A stretch of 64,000 nt of DNA from Algorimicrobium sediminis (GCF_042684585.1 NZ_JBHULS010000003.1:248001-312000), one strand, 5' to 3'; shown: positions 51,864 to 62,045, counted from the first letter of the stretch. Translations and numbers: made by a program. Notes: generated by a model from the sequence alone, not told the origin.

Positions 51864-52538
51864 TTAACTACGTGTTAAAACCTCGTCTATCATTCCGTAT
51901 TCTTTAGCTTTATCGGCTTTCATCCAGTAGTCCCGATCGCTGTCTTGATATACTTTTTCGTACTCTTGCCCGGAGTGCTTGCTAATAATTTTGTACAGTT
52001 CTTCTTTTAAGGTTAAAATTTCGCGAGCTGTAATTTCTATATCACTAGCTTGACCTTGAGCGCCTCCTAATGGTTGGTGGATCATAACGCGCGAATGTGT
52101 TAAGCCACTACGTTTTCCTTTTTCTCCGGCACATAACAACACAGCTCCCATGGAGGCTGCCATACCGGTACAAATGGTAGCCACATCTGGCTTTATAAAT
52201 TGCATGGTATCATAAATACCCAAACCGGCATAAACACCACCTCCTGGCGAGTTGATGTAAATTTGAATGTCTTTAGACGAATCTGTACTCTCCAAAAACA
52301 ATAATTGTGCTTGAATAATATTGGCAACCTGATCGTTTATACCAGTTCCTAAAAAGATAATGCGATCCATCATTAACCTTGAAAATACATCGAAAATAGC
52401 GATGTTCATTTGGCGCTCTTCTATAATATTAGGAGTTAAATTTGTTGGGTACATATGACTAATAATTTTGTCGTAATACGTACTACTAATACCTTGATCG
52501 TTTATCGCGAATTTTTTAAATTCTTTTCCGTAATCCAT
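51864..52538 (-). CDS. clpP: ATP-dependent Clp protease proteolytic subunit ClpP
   Basis: 224 residues. Serine protease forming the double heptamer ring. Catalytic Ser129 in GMAASMGAVLL and His154 in RVMIHQPLGGAQGQ; the third member is an Asp around YQDSDRDYWM. The leader of about 25 residues before NIIEERQMNIAIFDVFSRLM is normal for the family. Middle gene of tig-clpP-clpX. Confidence 0.97.
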   Translation of the reverse strand: MDYGKEFKKFAINDQGISSTYYDKIISHMYPTNLTPNIIEERQMNIAIFDVFSRLMMDRIIFLGTGINDQVANIIQAQLLFLESTDSSKDIQIYINSPGGGVYAGLGIYDTMQFIKPDVATICTGMAASMGAVLLCAGEKGKRSGLTHSRVMIHQPLGGAQGQASDIEITAREILTLKEELYKIISKHSGQEYEKVYQDSDRDYWMKADKAKEYGMIDEVLTRS

Positions 52539-52732
52539 TCTAATTGTAAATTTATTAGTTAAAATTTTAATGCGTTTTGGAAGTCTTGGTCAGGCTTATT
52601 TCAGATTGATATCCTTGAAAAAAATAGGCGCTGAAACTGGTTATTCCAACGCCTAAATATAAGCATTTATTCTGTAAATAGTGACGCTACACTTACGTGT
52701 TCTGTATCCATTTTACATCTCGCTTTTGTTTT

Positions 52733-54061
52733 TTACTTATCGCCGTACACTTCTTTAACAAAATCATCGTAAGTAATGTCTTTTGTTTTTATGTTCGCTT
52801 TTTCTTTGTAAAGTGCTAATAATTTTTGGCTAACAATTTGTTCCGAAATGCGGCGTGCCTCTTCTTGATTGGACAAAACGCGTGCTGCAATGTCCTCCAA
52901 TTCCTTGTCGGAAGGGTTTAATTGGCCAAATTGCGCCATTTGCATTTTAATCATGTTTTTAGCATGCTCTTTAATATCGTCCATGCTAACCTGAATGTTA
53001 TTCTCGGAAATTAGTTTTCCTTCTATAAGTTGGTAACGCAAGCTCTTTTCAGATTTGGCATACTCTTCTTGTGCTTCGGCTTCGGTTAGTTCTTTTTCGC
53101 CAGCAGTTTGCATCCATTTTTGTAGAAATGCCGCAGGTAAATCGAACGCTGTATTTTCTACTAAATACTCGGTAACATCGTTAAGAAGTTTTTGTTCGGA
53201 TTGCTGCTGAAATTGTTTTTCGGCATCGGCTTTAATTTTTTCTTTAACACCTTCTACAGAGGTTACTTCTCCTTCTCCAAAAAGTTTATCAAACAATTCC
53301 TGATTTAACGCTGCTAATTCGCGTGTGTTAATTTCGGTAATGGTAAAGGTTACGGTAATGTCTAAATCGTGAACCGCATCATGCGCTATTTTTAAGGCGT
53401 GCATAAGCTCATGGTCGTCTGCGTATAGGCCTTTTGTTTGTAGTTCTAAAACATCGCCCACTTTGGCACCAATAAATTGTTTTTCGGTGGCTTTTCCTTT
53501 AAACTTATCTAGTGTTAGGGTTACCGTATTTTCAATATCGTGTGCCTCGTTTTTGAAGGTTCCGGTAATTTCGGAATCTTTAGCAACTGTATCGGTGGCA
53601 ATTAGCTTACCGTATTGTTTCTGGATGTTTTCTATTTGGTCTGCAATCATTTTATCGTCCGCCGTAATATTGTAATGTATTATGGCGTCTTTAGGTGCTA
53701 AATCTATTTCAAATTGTGGCGCTAATCCTAATTCAAATTCAAATGATAACATATCGGCATCCCAATCCAAATTGTCCTGTGGTTTTGGCAGTGGATTTCC
53801 TAAAACATCTAGTTTTTCTTCTGTTAAATACTTATTTAACGCATCTTGTAGTAGCTTGTTTACCTCGTCTACCAATACGGCTTTTCCGTATTGTTTTTTT
53901 ACCATTCCCATAGGTACATGGCCTTTTCTAAAACCAGGAATGTTAGCTGTTTTGCGGTAGTCACTTAAAATCTTGTCTACCTTTCCGCTATAATCTTCTT
54001 TAGCGATATCTACCTTTACTACAGCATTTAATGCATCAATATTTTCTCTTGTAATGTTCAT
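52733..54061 (-). CDS. tig: Trigger factor
   Basis: 442 residues from the ATG at 54059-54061. The frame is open for 19 more codons, but these overlap the promoter. Ribosome-bound chaperone for nascent chains. Ribosome-binding N-domain with the IPGFRKGHVPMGMVKKQYG signature loop (about 43-62), a degenerate PPIase region (about 150-240), and the helical C-terminal chaperone arms. First gene of a locus with clpP and clpX, the classic arrangement; 194 bases separate it from clpP, so clpP may have another promoter. Confidence 0.95.
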   Translation of the reverse strand: MNITRENIDALNAVVKVDIAKEDYSGKVDKILSDYRKTANIPGFRKGHVPMGMVKKQYGKAVLVDEVNKLLQDALNKYLTEEKLDVLGNPLPKPQDNLDWDADMLSFEFELGLAPQFEIDLAPKDAIIHYNITADDKMIADQIENIQKQYGKLIATDTVAKDSEITGTFKNEAHDIENTVTLTLDKFKGKATEKQFIGAKVGDVLELQTKGLYADDHELMHALKIAHDAVHDLDITVTFTITEINTRELAALNQELFDKLFGEGEVTSVEGVKEKIKADAEKQFQQQSEQKLLNDVTEYLVENTAFDLPAAFLQKWMQTAGEKELTEAEAQEEYAKSEKSLRYQLIEGKLISENNIQVSMDDIKEHAKNMIKMQMAQFGQLNPSDKELEDIAARVLSNQEEARRISEQIVSQKLLALYKEKANIKTKDITYDDFVKEVYGDK

Positions 54062-54088
54062 TGTATTTTTGACATAAAAATTGGAGTG

Positions 54089-54119
54089 CAAAAATACTAT
54101 TTTTTTATAAGCCCACAAA
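54089..54119 (-). promoter_or_regulatory. Promoter of tig
   Basis: TTTG (54116-54119), 19 bases, TATTTTTG (54089-54096) on the minus strand: perfect consensus and spacing. Transcription should start about 20 bases before the ATG at 54061, which settles the tig start. Confidence 0.85.
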
Positions 54120-54302
54120 GTATTTTAACGTATTGTGTTTCATGTGGTTATTTACACTGATTTTCAGTGGTACAAACGGTTTTTTACGCCAGGCAAAACC
54201 TTAAACTAAACCGGTGTAAAAGGACCCGTGTTTGCACCGCTAAACTTCTTCTTGCAAAACACCTAAAAGGCTTACTTATTGCGCCGTAAAGACTTTCACG
54301 AT

Positions 54303-54644
54303 TTAGTCCTTGCCTACTAGGCCGTAAAAAATGGATTCTAAAATGGTTAGTAAAATACTAAACCACAACGCTGTCCAGAAACTGGCTACTGAAAAACCGC
54401 TAATAATATTATCGGCTAGCAAAATAATACAGGCATTAATAACAAACAAAAACAGCCCTAGTGTTAAAATAGTAGCTGGCAGGGTAAAAAACACTAAAAG
54501 AGGCCGCACTAATACATTTAAAAGCGCCAAAACAATGGCTACCATTATGGCGGTTAAATAGCTAGCAACTGTTACACCAGGGAGTAATTTAGATAGAATT
54601 ACAACGGCTAATGCTGTTAGCAACAACTTTACAATTAATTTCAT
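54303..54644 (-). CDS. Four-helix membrane protein (phage holin family 4 / YvlD-like)
   Basis: 113 residues from the ATG at 54642-54644. Four hydrophobic segments (about 5-22, 28-48, 55-78, 85-108) and the family's LALLNVLVRPLLVFFTLPAT and LFLFVINACIILLADNIISG motifs. Widespread in bacteria, function unclear; not a real phage holin. Downstream of the hydrolase gene in the same direction, 34 bases apart. Confidence 0.85.
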   Translation of the reverse strand: MKLIVKLLLTALAVVILSKLLPGVTVASYLTAIMVAIVLALLNVLVRPLLVFFTLPATILTLGLFLFVINACIILLADNIISGFSVASFWTALWFSILLTILESIFYGLVGKD

Positions 54645-54678
54645 AATATTCTGTTTATTGGAATTTATGCAGCAAAAT

Positions 54679-55455
54679 TTACGATAAAAAGTTGAGTACA
54701 GCATTATAAAAATCCGTCGGATTTTCCGCATGCAACCAGTGGCCGGCATTGGCAATGGTTACAATTTTTGCGTTTTCAAAATGCATGTTTATTAGCGCGC
54801 TATCCTGATTGCTAATGTATTCCGATTTATCACCACGCAAAAACAAGCTAGGCCCTTTGTATTTTGCCCATGCGGGCAAGGCCTCGCCTACCTCGTGTAC
54901 CTGATTGGCCAAAGCATCCAAATTTAAACGTAAAGCCAAGCGGCCTTTTTCAATCCAATATAAATTTTTGAGTAAAAACTGGCGCGTTCCTGCATCCAAA
55001 ACGTACTTGGCCAAACTTTTGTCGGCCGCACCTCTGCTTTTTATGGCAGTAAAATCCAATTGTTGTAAGCCGTTTAAAATGGCATCGTGATGAATGGGGT
55101 AAAACCTGGGTGAAATATCGGCAATAATAAGTTTTGAAACCAATTCTGGAAACTGCGCCGCAAACAGCATGGCTGTTTTACCGCCCATTGAGTGCCCCAG
55201 TAGAACAATATTGCGTAACTTATGCCTATCGCAGTAGGCTTTTAAGTCGGCGGTCATGACATCATAATTAAATGCCGCGTCATGAAAACTTCTACCATGA
55301 TTACGCTGATCCACCAAATGCACTTCATAGCCTTCCTCGGCAAACTGGCTACCTAAAGTTTTCCAATTATCGCCCATGCCTAAAAAACCGTGTAAAATAA
55401 CAAAAGGATTTCCAGCACCTATTACATTAGCGTACAAACTATTATTACCACTCAT
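54679..55455 (-). CDS. α/β-hydrolase (YbfF-like esterase)
   Basis: 258 residues from the ATG at 55453-55455; an ATG seven codons earlier is also possible. Oxyanion motif HGFLGMGDNW (22-31), nucleophile elbow GHSMGG with Ser89, acid residue in LFLRGDKSEY, and His in NAGHWLHAENP. YbfF-type esterases act on acyl thioesters or small esters; the natural substrate is unknown. Co-directional with pdxJ upstream (44-base gap). Confidence 0.88.
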   Translation of the reverse strand: MSGNNSLYANVIGAGNPFVILHGFLGMGDNWKTLGSQFAEEGYEVHLVDQRNHGRSFHDAAFNYDVMTADLKAYCDRHKLRNIVLLGHSMGGKTAMLFAAQFPELVSKLIIADISPRFYPIHHDAILNGLQQLDFTAIKSRGAADKSLAKYVLDAGTRQFLLKNLYWIEKGRLALRLNLDALANQVHEVGEALPAWAKYKGPSLFLRGDKSEYISNQDSALINMHFENAKIVTIANAGHWLHAENPTDFYNAVLNFLS

Positions 55456-55499
55456 AATATTGTTTTTATTGAACAATTAGTTTTTGCAAGGACTTCGTA

Positions 55500-56213
55500 T
55501 TATTGCAGCTTTTTTAAATACATCTGAACCACATTTTCTGCCCCCAAATACAAACTTTCGGAAATAAGGGCATGCCCTATGGAAACCTCCAGCAAGTGCG
55601 GTATGTTTTCTTTAAAATATTGAATATTATCTAACGATAAATCGTGACCAGCATTAACACCCAAATCCAAACTATAAGCCAACTCGGCACAAGCTGTATA
55701 CGGTAAAATTGCCTCTTTATTACCCAAAGCAAATTGCTGCGCAAAGGCTTCGGTGTACAACTCTATTCGGTCTGTTCCAGTGGCTTTCGCCCCTTCTATT
55801 TGTTTTAAATCGGGATCTACAAAAATAGAGGTTCTAATGCCGTTTTGTTTAAACTCTTTTATAACATCTGTTAAAAATTGCTTGTGCGCTAGGGTATCCC
55901 AACCAGCATTACTTGTTAAGGCACTAACTGCGTCTGGCACCAGGGTAACTTGAGTTGGCTTAATTTCTAAAACCATATCCATAAATTTCTTTATGGGGTT
56001 CCCTTCAATATTATATTCCGTATACACTTCTGGTTTTAAGTCGTATGCGTCCTGATACCTTATGTGGCGCTCGTCTGGACGCGGATGAATGGTAACACCT
56101 TCGGCTCCAAAACGCTGAACATCTTTTGCAAACTGAACTACATTGGGCATATTACCCCCGCGGGAATTTCGCAAGGTGGCAATCTTATTTATATTTACGC
56201 TTAACTTTGTCAT
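55500..56213 (-). CDS. pdxJ: Pyridoxine 5'-phosphate synthase
   Basis: 237 residues, normal length. Condenses 3-amino-1-hydroxyacetone phosphate with deoxyxylulose phosphate, the last ring-forming step of vitamin B6 synthesis. Conserved: LSVNINKIATLRNSRGG (first strand), GAEGVTIHPRPDERHI (His and Arg of the active site), VTLVPDA, GIRTSIFVDPDL, NAGHDLSLDN and VSIGHALISESL (phosphate-binding loop). PLP made by this pathway would serve enzymes such as the aminotransferase at 13091. Confidence 0.96.
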   Translation of the reverse strand: MTKLSVNINKIATLRNSRGGNMPNVVQFAKDVQRFGAEGVTIHPRPDERHIRYQDAYDLKPEVYTEYNIEGNPIKKFMDMVLEIKPTQVTLVPDAVSALTSNAGWDTLAHKQFLTDVIKEFKQNGIRTSIFVDPDLKQIEGAKATGTDRIELYTEAFAQQFALGNKEAILPYTACAELAYSLDLGVNAGHDLSLDNIQYFKENIPHLLEVSIGHALISESLYLGAENVVQMYLKKLQ

Positions 56214-56303
56214 TATTATATTGATTTAAAGGACAAAAATACAAACTCAACTACCGGAATAATAGTATTTTTTAATTAATTTGCAAACATCTAAAAATAG
56301 CCT

Positions 56304-56963
56304 ATGCATTTAAACGAATTTGTGATAAACGATATTAAGCCGCTACAAAACACCGATAAAATTGGCGACATGCAGTTACTGTTTAACCAGTTAACTTACT
56401 CGCATATCCCCGTTCAAAACAACATGGGTGCATATGTTGGTTGTATGTCTGAAACCGATGTGCATTGTTTTGAACAACACGATGCTATTTTAGATAAGGC
56501 ACATGCTTTGGAGGGTTTTTTTGTACGCGAAAACACCAATTGGCTGGATGTGCTTGAAGCATTTGCGCAAAACAATAGCAACATCATGCCTGTTTTAAAT
56601 GCTCAAAATAGGTATTTGGGTTACTATGAGCTAAACGATATTATTGGCCTGTTTAATGAAACCCCATTTTTTGCAGAAGCTGGTGGTGTGTTGGTGGTTG
56701 AAAAAGGCCTGATAGATTATTCATTCAGCGAAATAAGTCAGATAGTAGAATCGAATAACGGAAAATTACTGGGTGCCTTTATTTCCAAATCTGAAAACGA
56801 TGTTATTCAAATAACCTTAAAAATAGGAAATACCGGCCTTAACGCCATTATGCAAACCTTTAGGCGTTACAATTACAATATTATTTCTGGACATGAGGAA
56901 GACAGTTATATTGAAAGCCTAAAAAGCCGATCGGATTATTTAGATAAGTATTTAAACATATAA
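56304..56963 (+). CDS. CBS-domain protein (AcuB-like)
   Basis: 219 residues. Two CBS motifs (about 10-65 and 75-130) followed by an ACT-like C-terminal part (LGAFISKSENDVIQITLKIG). AcuB-type proteins sense adenosine nucleotides. Four bases before nadK, an arrangement constant in flavobacteria as far as I know, so a role in NAD(P) balance is conceivable. Divergent from pdxJ. Confidence 0.8.
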   Translation: MHLNEFVINDIKPLQNTDKIGDMQLLFNQLTYSHIPVQNNMGAYVGCMSETDVHCFEQHDAILDKAHALEGFFVRENTNWLDVLEAFAQNNSNIMPVLNAQNRYLGYYELNDIIGLFNETPFFAEAGGVLVVEKGLIDYSFSEISQIVESNNGKLLGAFISKSENDVIQITLKIGNTGLNAIMQTFRRYNYNIISGHEEDSYIESLKSRSDYLDKYLNI

Positions 56964-56967
56964 CAAC

Positions 56968-57849
56968 ATGAAAATAGCCATTTTTGGTCAAGCCTTTAAC
57001 GCCCAAACCCAAGAAGCTTTTGTTGTTATTTGGCACTACCTTAACAATAAAAAGGACGTTACGGTATGTATCATTTCGGAATTCAACAACATTATTCAGG
57101 AAAACAAACCTCATAACTTCCCGGATTCGCAAGTAACCAATACGCTAGATAGTAGTTTTAATTTGCTTATTAGTATTGGTGGCGATGGCACTATTTTAAG
57201 AGCCATAACCTATGTACACGACAAAAATATTCCTGTCATTGGGGTTAATACCGGCCGACTAGGATTTTTAGCTACCATTCAAAGTCAGGCAATAATTCCG
57301 GCATTGGATGCTATTTTTGCTAATTCGTATAAAATTTCGGAGCGGCACTTATTAACCATTCAAACCACGCCCCAAAACGATGCTTTTAACACGCTTAATT
57401 TTGCACTGAACGAAATAGCTATAAGCCGTAAAAACACCACATCCATGATTACCGTGGAAACCCAATTAAACAACGAATATTTAACAACCTACTGGAGCGA
57501 TGGTTTAATAATATCTACCCCCACAGGCTCCACGGGCTACTCATTAAGTTGTGGCGGTCCCGTAATTACACCAGATACCAACAGCCTTATTATTACACCC
57601 ATAGCGCCACACAACTTAAGCGCCAGGCCTTTGGTAATAAAAGATACCACCACCATACAACTAAAAGTAGATGGCCGCGAAGATTATTTTTTAGTCTCTT
57701 TAGATTCTAGAATTGCCACGCTGTCCAACGACACCATTATAACCATAAAAAAAGCCGACTTTACCATAAAAATGATAGAGTTACTAGAAGAAAGCTTTCT
57801 AGATACCTTACGCAAAAAATTACTTTGGGGCGAAGACAAACGCAATTAA
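56968..57849 (+). CDS. nadK: NAD kinase
   Basis: 293 residues. Phosphorylates NAD to NADP. GGDGTILRA (71-79) carries the catalytic Asp; GVNTGRLGFLA, NEIAISRKN, SDGLIISTPTGSTGYSLSCG (substrate-binding) and the C-terminal ARPLVI and DGRE segments are all present. Co-transcribed with the CBS-domain gene. Confidence 0.96.
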   Translation: MKIAIFGQAFNAQTQEAFVVIWHYLNNKKDVTVCIISEFNNIIQENKPHNFPDSQVTNTLDSSFNLLISIGGDGTILRAITYVHDKNIPVIGVNTGRLGFLATIQSQAIIPALDAIFANSYKISERHLLTIQTTPQNDAFNTLNFALNEIAISRKNTTSMITVETQLNNEYLTTYWSDGLIISTPTGSTGYSLSCGGPVITPDTNSLIITPIAPHNLSARPLVIKDTTTIQLKVDGREDYFLVSLDSRIATLSNDTIITIKKADFTIKMIELLEESFLDTLRKKLLWGEDKRN

Positions 57850-57899
57850 ACAATAATTTTATTCAAAAACAGTTTAATGGAAAGACATTTCGAATCAAA

Positions 57900-57932
57900 T
57901 TGTTAATGGCAAATTATAGTTTCTTATATTTG
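57900..57932 (+). promoter_or_regulatory. Promoter of the DUF6089-uppS-bamA group
   Basis: TTG (57900-57902), 22-base spacer (slightly long), TATATTTG (57925-57932). The DUF6089 ATG is 18 bases further. Confidence 0.6.
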
Positions 57933-57949
57933 CAAACTTTTAAACATTT

Positions 57950-58639
57950 ATGAGGTATTTAACCACCGTATTTATCATCGTATTAAGTAGTCACTTCTGC
58001 CTTGGGCAAACCCACGAGATTGGGTTGTATCTTGGTGGCAGTAACTTTATTGGCGATGTAGGCAGCAGCCGGTACATAGCACCCAACAAACTAGCTTTTG
58101 GTGGTGTTTATAAGTGGAACAGAAGCCCCAGACACGCCTTTAGGTTGTCTGTAATTCATACCGAATTGGAGGCTAACGATGCAGACTCAGACGATCCCAG
58201 ACGCCAAGAACGCGGTTATAGTTTTACAAATAGTTTAACCGAGGCATCCATAGGTTTGGAATTTACGTTTTTCGATTGGGATTTACACGATGGCCGATTA
58301 AAAGCTACGCCCTACCTGTACTCGGGACTAGCTGTGGGGTATCACGATAATTTTTACTTTAACCAACAAGGCCAGCGTATTTCAGAAAATACCTCTAGCT
58401 TTGCCTATGGCATTCCGCTCGTTTTAGGCTTTAAAACCAACGTGCTAGGCAATTTTATTATAGCAGCAGAAATTGGTGCCCGCTACACATTTTCCGATGA
58501 AATAGATGGCAGTGTACCCGATTACGATAACGAAGCAAATGTAGCTTTTGGAAATACTAATAACACCGATTGGTATATGTTTACGGGTATTACCGTAACC
58601 TATACCTTTGGTAAAAAACCCTGTTTTTGCATTTTTTAA
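57950..58639 (+). CDS. DUF6089 outer membrane β-barrel protein
   Basis: 229 residues; signal peptide 1-20 (ending FCLGQ). The mature part begins THEIGLYLGGSNFIGDVGS, the typical DUF6089 opening, and alternates β-strands to the last strand (FTGITVTYTFGKKPCF). Consistently encoded between nadK and uppS/bamA in flavobacteria, so presumably tied to outer membrane assembly. One base separates its stop from the uppS start. Confidence 0.85.
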   Translation: MRYLTTVFIIVLSSHFCLGQTHEIGLYLGGSNFIGDVGSSRYIAPNKLAFGGVYKWNRSPRHAFRLSVIHTELEANDADSDDPRRQERGYSFTNSLTEASIGLEFTFFDWDLHDGRLKATPYLYSGLAVGYHDNFYFNQQGQRISENTSSFAYGIPLVLGFKTNVLGNFIIAAEIGARYTFSDEIDGSVPDYDNEANVAFGNTNNTDWYMFTGITVTYTFGKKPCFCIF

Positions 58640-58640
58640 C

Positions 58641-59381
58641 GTGAATTTAAAAGACACCATACATACCGATTATTTACCAAAACACATAGCCATAATAATG
58701 GATGGTAACGGCAGATGGGCAAAACAAAAAGGTCTGTTGCGCAGCATAGGCCATGAAAATGGCACAAAATCGGTTCGGGAAAGTGTTGAAGCGGCCGCAG
58801 AATTAGGCATAGAAAACCTAACCTTATACGCGTTTTCAACCGAAAATTGGAACCGTCCAAAATTAGAAGTCCAAACCCTAATGAAGCTATTAGTTTCGTC
58901 CCTAAAAAAAGAAATTAAAACACTTCAAAAAAACAATATCCGGCTGCGCGCCATAGGCTGCTTAAATGCCTTACCCAAACAGGCTCACAAAGAACTTTTG
59001 GAGGTTATTGAAAAAACAAAATCCAACAACCGCATGTGTTTAACCCTAGCTTTAAGCTACGGCTCTCGCGAGGAATTAATGCACGTGGTTAAAGAAATAA
59101 GTCTTAAAGTTAAAAATAATATAATTTCTCCCGAAAATATTGATGAATCGGTTATAAATGAGCATCTTTACACGCAAAATTTACCAGATGTCGATTTGCT
59201 AATTAGAACCAGTGGGGAGCAACGAATTAGTAATTTCCTACTCTGGCAAATAGCCTATGCTGAATTTTATTTTACCGAAGTGCTTTGGCCAGATTTCACC
59301 AAAGAGCATCTGTATCAGGCCATTATTGAATATCAAAAAAGAGAAAGACGATTTGGGAAAACAAGTGAACAACTCCATTAA
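58641..59381 (+). CDS. uppS: Isoprenyl transferase (undecaprenyl diphosphate synthase)
   Basis: 246 residues from a GTG at 58641, one base behind the DUF6089 stop; no ATG fits. Makes the C55 lipid carrier for peptidoglycan and O-antigen. Catalytic Asp21 in IIMDGNGRWAKQK, then GHENG, FSTENWNRP, ALSYGSREELM, LLIRTSGEQRISNFLLWQ and FTEVLWPDF. The short gap implies translational coupling. Confidence 0.95.
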   Translation: MNLKDTIHTDYLPKHIAIIMDGNGRWAKQKGLLRSIGHENGTKSVRESVEAAAELGIENLTLYAFSTENWNRPKLEVQTLMKLLVSSLKKEIKTLQKNNIRLRAIGCLNALPKQAHKELLEVIEKTKSNNRMCLTLALSYGSREELMHVVKEISLKVKNNIISPENIDESVINEHLYTQNLPDVDLLIRTSGEQRISNFLLWQIAYAEFYFTEVLWPDFTKEHLYQAIIEYQKRERRFGKTSEQLH

Positions 59382-59391
59382 TATCACATCA

Positions 59392-61992
59392 TTGAAAACA
59401 TATACAAAACTAGTAGTTACAGTTTTATTCTTAATTATTGGTGCCCAACTTCATGCACAAGAACTGCAACCAGCACCAACCGGTAAAAAATATATTCTTG
59501 GCGATATAACGGTTTCCGGAGATTCGCACTTTAGCCCTCAAACCATTATAACTTATTCTGGCCTGCGCAAAGGCGAAGAAATTGTAATCCCAGGCGATAA
59601 AACCAGCGAGGCCATTAGAAAACTATGGAAATCTAACCTGTTTAGAGATATCGACTTGTATTTACTGAAAACTGAAGCAGATACCGCCTATTTGGAAATT
59701 CGCCTATTCGATTTACCCGAACTAAAAAACCTAGAAATAAACGGTGTAAAAAAATCGAAAAAAGAAGAAATTATTAAAGAAAACAACCTGCAAGATGGCG
59801 TAAAAGTTACCGAAAACTTGGTAACCACCACTAAAAATTACTTAACTAGCAAGTACCAAAAAGATGGTTTTTACAATACCAAAGTGTATGTTAACACCAT
59901 TGAAACACCCGATACTACTGGTAGGCCTTCTGTAAACATGATACTGGACATTAATAAAGGTAAAAAAGTAAAAGTTAGCAATATTACCTTTAGCGGCAAC
60001 AACACCCTTTCCGACGTCAAGCTAAAAAAAGCCATGAAAAACACCAAGCAAAAAAATATTTTGCGTGTTTTTAAGCGCTCAAAATACATTGAAGCAGATT
60101 ACCAAGCAGACCTAGAAAGCATAATTAATAAATACAAAGAAAATGGCTACCGCGATGCGCGTATTATTGCCGATTCTTTAACGGTTGTGAATAAAAAAAA
60201 TGTAGCCCTCCATATTAGCGTTGAAGAAGGCGAACAATACCGCTTTGGCGATATTGCATTTATAGGAAATACCGTTTACACAGACCAACAACTGCGCGGC
60301 ATTTTACGTATAAACAAAGGCGATATTTACAATGGCGTTTTATTACAGGAACGCATAGCAGACGAAACCAAGCCAGACGCTTTAGATATTACCAATCAGT
60401 ACCAAAATAACGGTTACCTATTTTCTACTATTAATCCGGTAGAGGTTAGCACCGAAGGAAATGTTATAGACATGGAAATTCGCATTACCGAAGGTAAACC
60501 TGTTTATTTTAATAGTATTTCTGTGGTTGGAAATGATGTAACAAACGACCGAGTTATTTACCGCGAATTGCGCACCAGACCCGGCCAACTTTACAGCAAA
60601 GCCAATGTAGTACGAACCATTCGAGAATTAAGCCAGTTAGGCTATTTCGATGCCGAACAAATTGGAACCAACTTTAACAACCCCAATCCAAACGAAGGAA
60701 CAATAGATCTGGAATACAGTCTTGTAGAAACCGGATCCAGCCAAGTAGAGCTGCAAGGTGGCTACGGTGGCGGTGGTTTTATTGGTACTTTAGGATTATC
60801 TTTCAATAATTTTTCATTAAAAAATATTTTTAACGGCGCCGCTTACAAACCAGTACCACGTGGAGACGGACAAAAACTTGCCCTGCGTTTACAAGCAAGC
60901 CGCTTTTACCAAACCTATAGTTTCTCGTTTACAGAACCTTGGATGGGTGGCAAAAAACCAGTCCAATTCTCCACATCCCTGTCCTATTCAGCACAATTCC
61001 TTTACGATCCTACAACCGGAAATGCAGACAGAGACAAACGTTTTAATATTACAGGTGTTACAGTAGGTTTAGCAAAAAGATTAAGCGTACCAGACGATTA
61101 TTTTACCTTATCGCAAGCGGTGAGTTTTCAGCATTACAATTTAAAAAACTACAACACCGGCCTATTTACCTTTGGTAATGGTTACTCCAATAACTTGGCG
61201 TATACCATTGGTTTAAGTAGAAACAACACGTATACAGATCCGGTATTTCCTACAGGTGGTTCCAACTTTAGTATTACCGCAAAACTGTCGTTGCCATACT
61301 CCTTATTTAATGGTGTAGACTACAATCAATTGCTGGACGAGCGTGCAGAATGGTTAGCCATTCAAAACGATCCAAATAATTCTACAATTATTCGTAATCA
61401 GGCAGCAACACAAGTTGGTGCCATCGATCAAGAGCGTTTTAAATGGTTGGAATTTTATAAAATTAAAATGAAAGGCGATTGGTATACCAGGTTATTCGGC
61501 AAGTTTATTGTAAAATCTGGAGTAGAATTTGGCTTCTTAGGTGCCTACGACCAAGCCCGAGGTGTTATTCCTTTTGAACGTTTCTTTTTAGGTGGCGATG
61601 GGTTAGGTAGCTATAGTTTAGACGGTAGAGAAGCCATTGCATTAAGAGGGTATCCAAACCAATCCTTACAACCCGTAGATGGCGAGAACTTTATTACTAA
61701 CGATGGTGGTACCATATACAACAAATTCTCCATGGAACTACGCTACCCAATTAGTATGAGCCAAGCCGCTAAAATTTACTTGTTAGGTTTTGTTGAAGGC
61801 GGTGTATCATACAACGATTTCCAAGACTACAGTCCATTTAACTTATACCGATCCAGTGGTGCCGGTGTGCGCATTTTTATGCCTGCTTTCGGTTTATTAG
61901 GAATTGATTTTGGTTACGGTTTTGATGCTATTCCTGGACAAACTAAAGCCAACGGATGGGAAACACACTTTATAATTGGCCAACAATTTTAA
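59392..61992 (+). CDS. bamA: Outer membrane protein assembly factor BamA
   Basis: 866 residues from a TTG at 59392 (a GTG at 59365, overlapping uppS, is the alternative; there is no ATG before the signal peptide). Signal peptide ends GAQLHAQ. Five POTRA domains (to about 435), e.g. YILGDITVSGDSHFSPQTI and VKVSNITFSGNNTLSDVKL, then the 16-stranded barrel with GGYGGGGFIGTLGLSFNNFS, the RGY motif of the L6 loop (LRGYPNQSL) and a C-terminal strand ending in Phe (FIIGQQF). Inserts β-barrels into the outer membrane; the chaperone-like OmpH genes follow. Confidence 0.95.
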   Translation: MKTYTKLVVTVLFLIIGAQLHAQELQPAPTGKKYILGDITVSGDSHFSPQTIITYSGLRKGEEIVIPGDKTSEAIRKLWKSNLFRDIDLYLLKTEADTAYLEIRLFDLPELKNLEINGVKKSKKEEIIKENNLQDGVKVTENLVTTTKNYLTSKYQKDGFYNTKVYVNTIETPDTTGRPSVNMILDINKGKKVKVSNITFSGNNTLSDVKLKKAMKNTKQKNILRVFKRSKYIEADYQADLESIINKYKENGYRDARIIADSLTVVNKKNVALHISVEEGEQYRFGDIAFIGNTVYTDQQLRGILRINKGDIYNGVLLQERIADETKPDALDITNQYQNNGYLFSTINPVEVSTEGNVIDMEIRITEGKPVYFNSISVVGNDVTNDRVIYRELRTRPGQLYSKANVVRTIRELSQLGYFDAEQIGTNFNNPNPNEGTIDLEYSLVETGSSQVELQGGYGGGGFIGTLGLSFNNFSLKNIFNGAAYKPVPRGDGQKLALRLQASRFYQTYSFSFTEPWMGGKKPVQFSTSLSYSAQFLYDPTTGNADRDKRFNITGVTVGLAKRLSVPDDYFTLSQAVSFQHYNLKNYNTGLFTFGNGYSNNLAYTIGLSRNNTYTDPVFPTGGSNFSITAKLSLPYSLFNGVDYNQLLDERAEWLAIQNDPNNSTIIRNQAATQVGAIDQERFKWLEFYKIKMKGDWYTRLFGKFIVKSGVEFGFLGAYDQARGVIPFERFFLGGDGLGSYSLDGREAIALRGYPNQSLQPVDGENFITNDGGTIYNKFSMELRYPISMSQAAKIYLLGFVEGGVSYNDFQDYSPFNLYRSSGAGVRIFMPAFGLLGIDFGYGFDAIPGQTKANGWETHFIIGQQF

Positions 61993-62045
61993 ATTTGGCA
62001 TGATATTTTCAGTGTACCTTTTAAGCAATTAAATTCGGAATTAAA

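Noticed and set aside
54062..54118. Longer trigger factor starting at 54118
   Set aside because: The extension would overlap a perfect promoter; MNITREN at 54061 is the normal start.
54303..54644. Prophage holin
   Set aside because: Phage holin family 4 is a housekeeping membrane family in many bacteria; no phage genes are near.
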